DNA of 7,396 bases from an uncultured Actinomycetes bacterium (GTDB lineage Bacteria; Actinomycetota; Actinomycetes; S36-B12). The stretch is taken from positions 1 to 7,396 of the forward strand of contig CALGTB010000276.1 in NCBI GenBank assembly GCA_937902285.1. The letters are read 5' to 3'. This document shows, one piece after another, positions 6,944-7,396 of the stretch (positions are counted from its first letter, which is position 1; every line of letters starts with the position of its first letter). The notes under the pieces are model-generated. The model was not told the origin of the DNA and did no database searches. It worked only from the letters and a program-made list of their open reading frames with translations. A program made the position numbers and the translations under genes.

Positions 6944-7396
6944 GTGATACGCGAGGCACTCTCGGCTGTCGCACGCAATGAGTCGCTGGGCACGCTCATC
7001 GGCAGGACGCCGATCGGCCGCGCCGTCGTGGGCCGCGTCGTCGGTGGCGACTCGCTCGACGAGGCGCTGGCCGTCGCGGCCGGCCTCGGGGACGACGGGT
7101 ACTGGGTGAGTCTCGAGCGGGCCGCGCCCACCGTCGACTCTCCCGAGGCGGCGGAGGCCGTGCTCGCCGAGCTTCGTGCCCTGATCGACCGGCTGGCAGC
7201 GGAGGGCCTGGCGGAGACGTGCGAGGTGGCCGTCCTGCCCGAGTCGCTGAGCGCGTCGGGCGGTGCCCTCGGCGACGACGCCTTCGTCCGCCTCGACGCC
7301 CTGTGCGACCACGCGGCGAGCGCGGGCGTGCAGGTGATGGTGGGCATGGGACCGGCAGTCGACGTCGAGCGCACGGTGGCCTGGGCGGCGGCGATG
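6944..7396 (+). CDS. Proline dehydrogenase-like protein, N-terminal part, possibly catalytically altered
   Basis: The first 151 residues are visible; the gene continues past the right edge. The order of features matches actinobacterial monofunctional proline dehydrogenases (flavin-dependent oxidation of proline to pyrroline-5-carboxylate): an N-terminal helix ALSAVARNESLGTLI, a TPIGRAVVGRVVGGDSLDEAL segment (22-42), a YWVSLERAAPT strand (53-63), a helical stretch with LIDRLAAEGLA, then two barrel strands EVAVLPESL (94-102) and VQVMVGMGP (129-137). In authentic enzymes these two strands read approximately EVSVKLSALG and V-LDMED, giving the active-site Lys and Asp. Here the equivalents are L98 and G134, with G136 replacing Glu. 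The GTG start, 6 bp after tetR, gives the usual N-terminal length, though its ribosome-binding site (GAG, 9 nt away) is weak. The family call is by pattern from a diverged, partial sequence. A non-catalytic homologue, or another TIM-barrel protein of this superfamily, is possible. Confidence 0.68.
   Translation, partial: MIREALSAVARNESLGTLIGRTPIGRAVVGRVVGGDSLDEALAVAAGLGDDGYWVSLERAAPTVDSPEAAEAVLAELRALIDRLAAEGLAETCEVAVLPESLSASGGALGDDAFVRLDALCDHAASAGVQVMVGMGPAVDVERTVAWAAAM

Noticed and set aside
4958..7312. A 784-codon open frame on the minus strand opposite the ATPase end, TIM-barrel, tetR and PRODH-like genes
   Set aside because: It is antisense to four well-supported genes, is rich in R, G, H, D and V with no recognisable domain, and is the usual by-product of high GC at third codon positions.

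Overview
The window is very GC-rich, gene-dense bacterial chromosome with GTG starts, 4-bp ATGA gene overlaps and near-zero intergenic space. Together with proteins that most resemble mycobacterial and nocardioid families (PPX1/Rv0496-like, CtpE-like, Rv0498-like), this points to an actinobacterium. Nocardioidaceae or a relative is a plausible guess, but it rests on recall of protein families, not on a marker gene. I see no mobile element, CRISPR array, tRNA or rRNA.

The layout is two divergent transcription units around a ~100-bp intergenic region. The leftward unit (minus strand) is a cysteine-rich conserved hypothetical protein followed by the DNA-recombination ATPase gene radA, which runs off the left edge just before its stop. 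The rightward unit (plus strand) is a short exopolyphosphatase of the Ppx/GppA family, a CtpE-like calcium-type P-type ATPase, a sugar-phosphate isomerase/AP-endonuclease-2-type TIM-barrel protein, a TetR-family regulator, and the N-terminal part of a proline-dehydrogenase-like protein cut by the right edge. The first three are joined by two ATGA start/stop overlaps. The last two follow after gaps of 9 and 6 bp.

The ppx / TIM-barrel / proline-metabolism neighbourhood recalls the mycobacterial Rv0496-Rv0498-proC region, but here a calcium ATPase gene sits between ppx and the TIM-barrel gene. This suggests co-expression of polyphosphate turnover and Ca2+ import.

Regulation: three genes (the cysteine-rich gene, ppx and tetR) each have a TANNNT -10-like hexamer exactly 6 nt before the start codon, the classic arrangement of actinobacterial leaderless transcripts. 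An imperfect inverted repeat lies in the middle of the divergent intergenic region and is a candidate operator. The main oddity is the last gene: it looks like proline dehydrogenase by overall pattern, but the two active-site segments visible in the window lack the expected lysine and aspartate. Most of the window is otherwise ordinary core genome, and I do not see a complete novel system.
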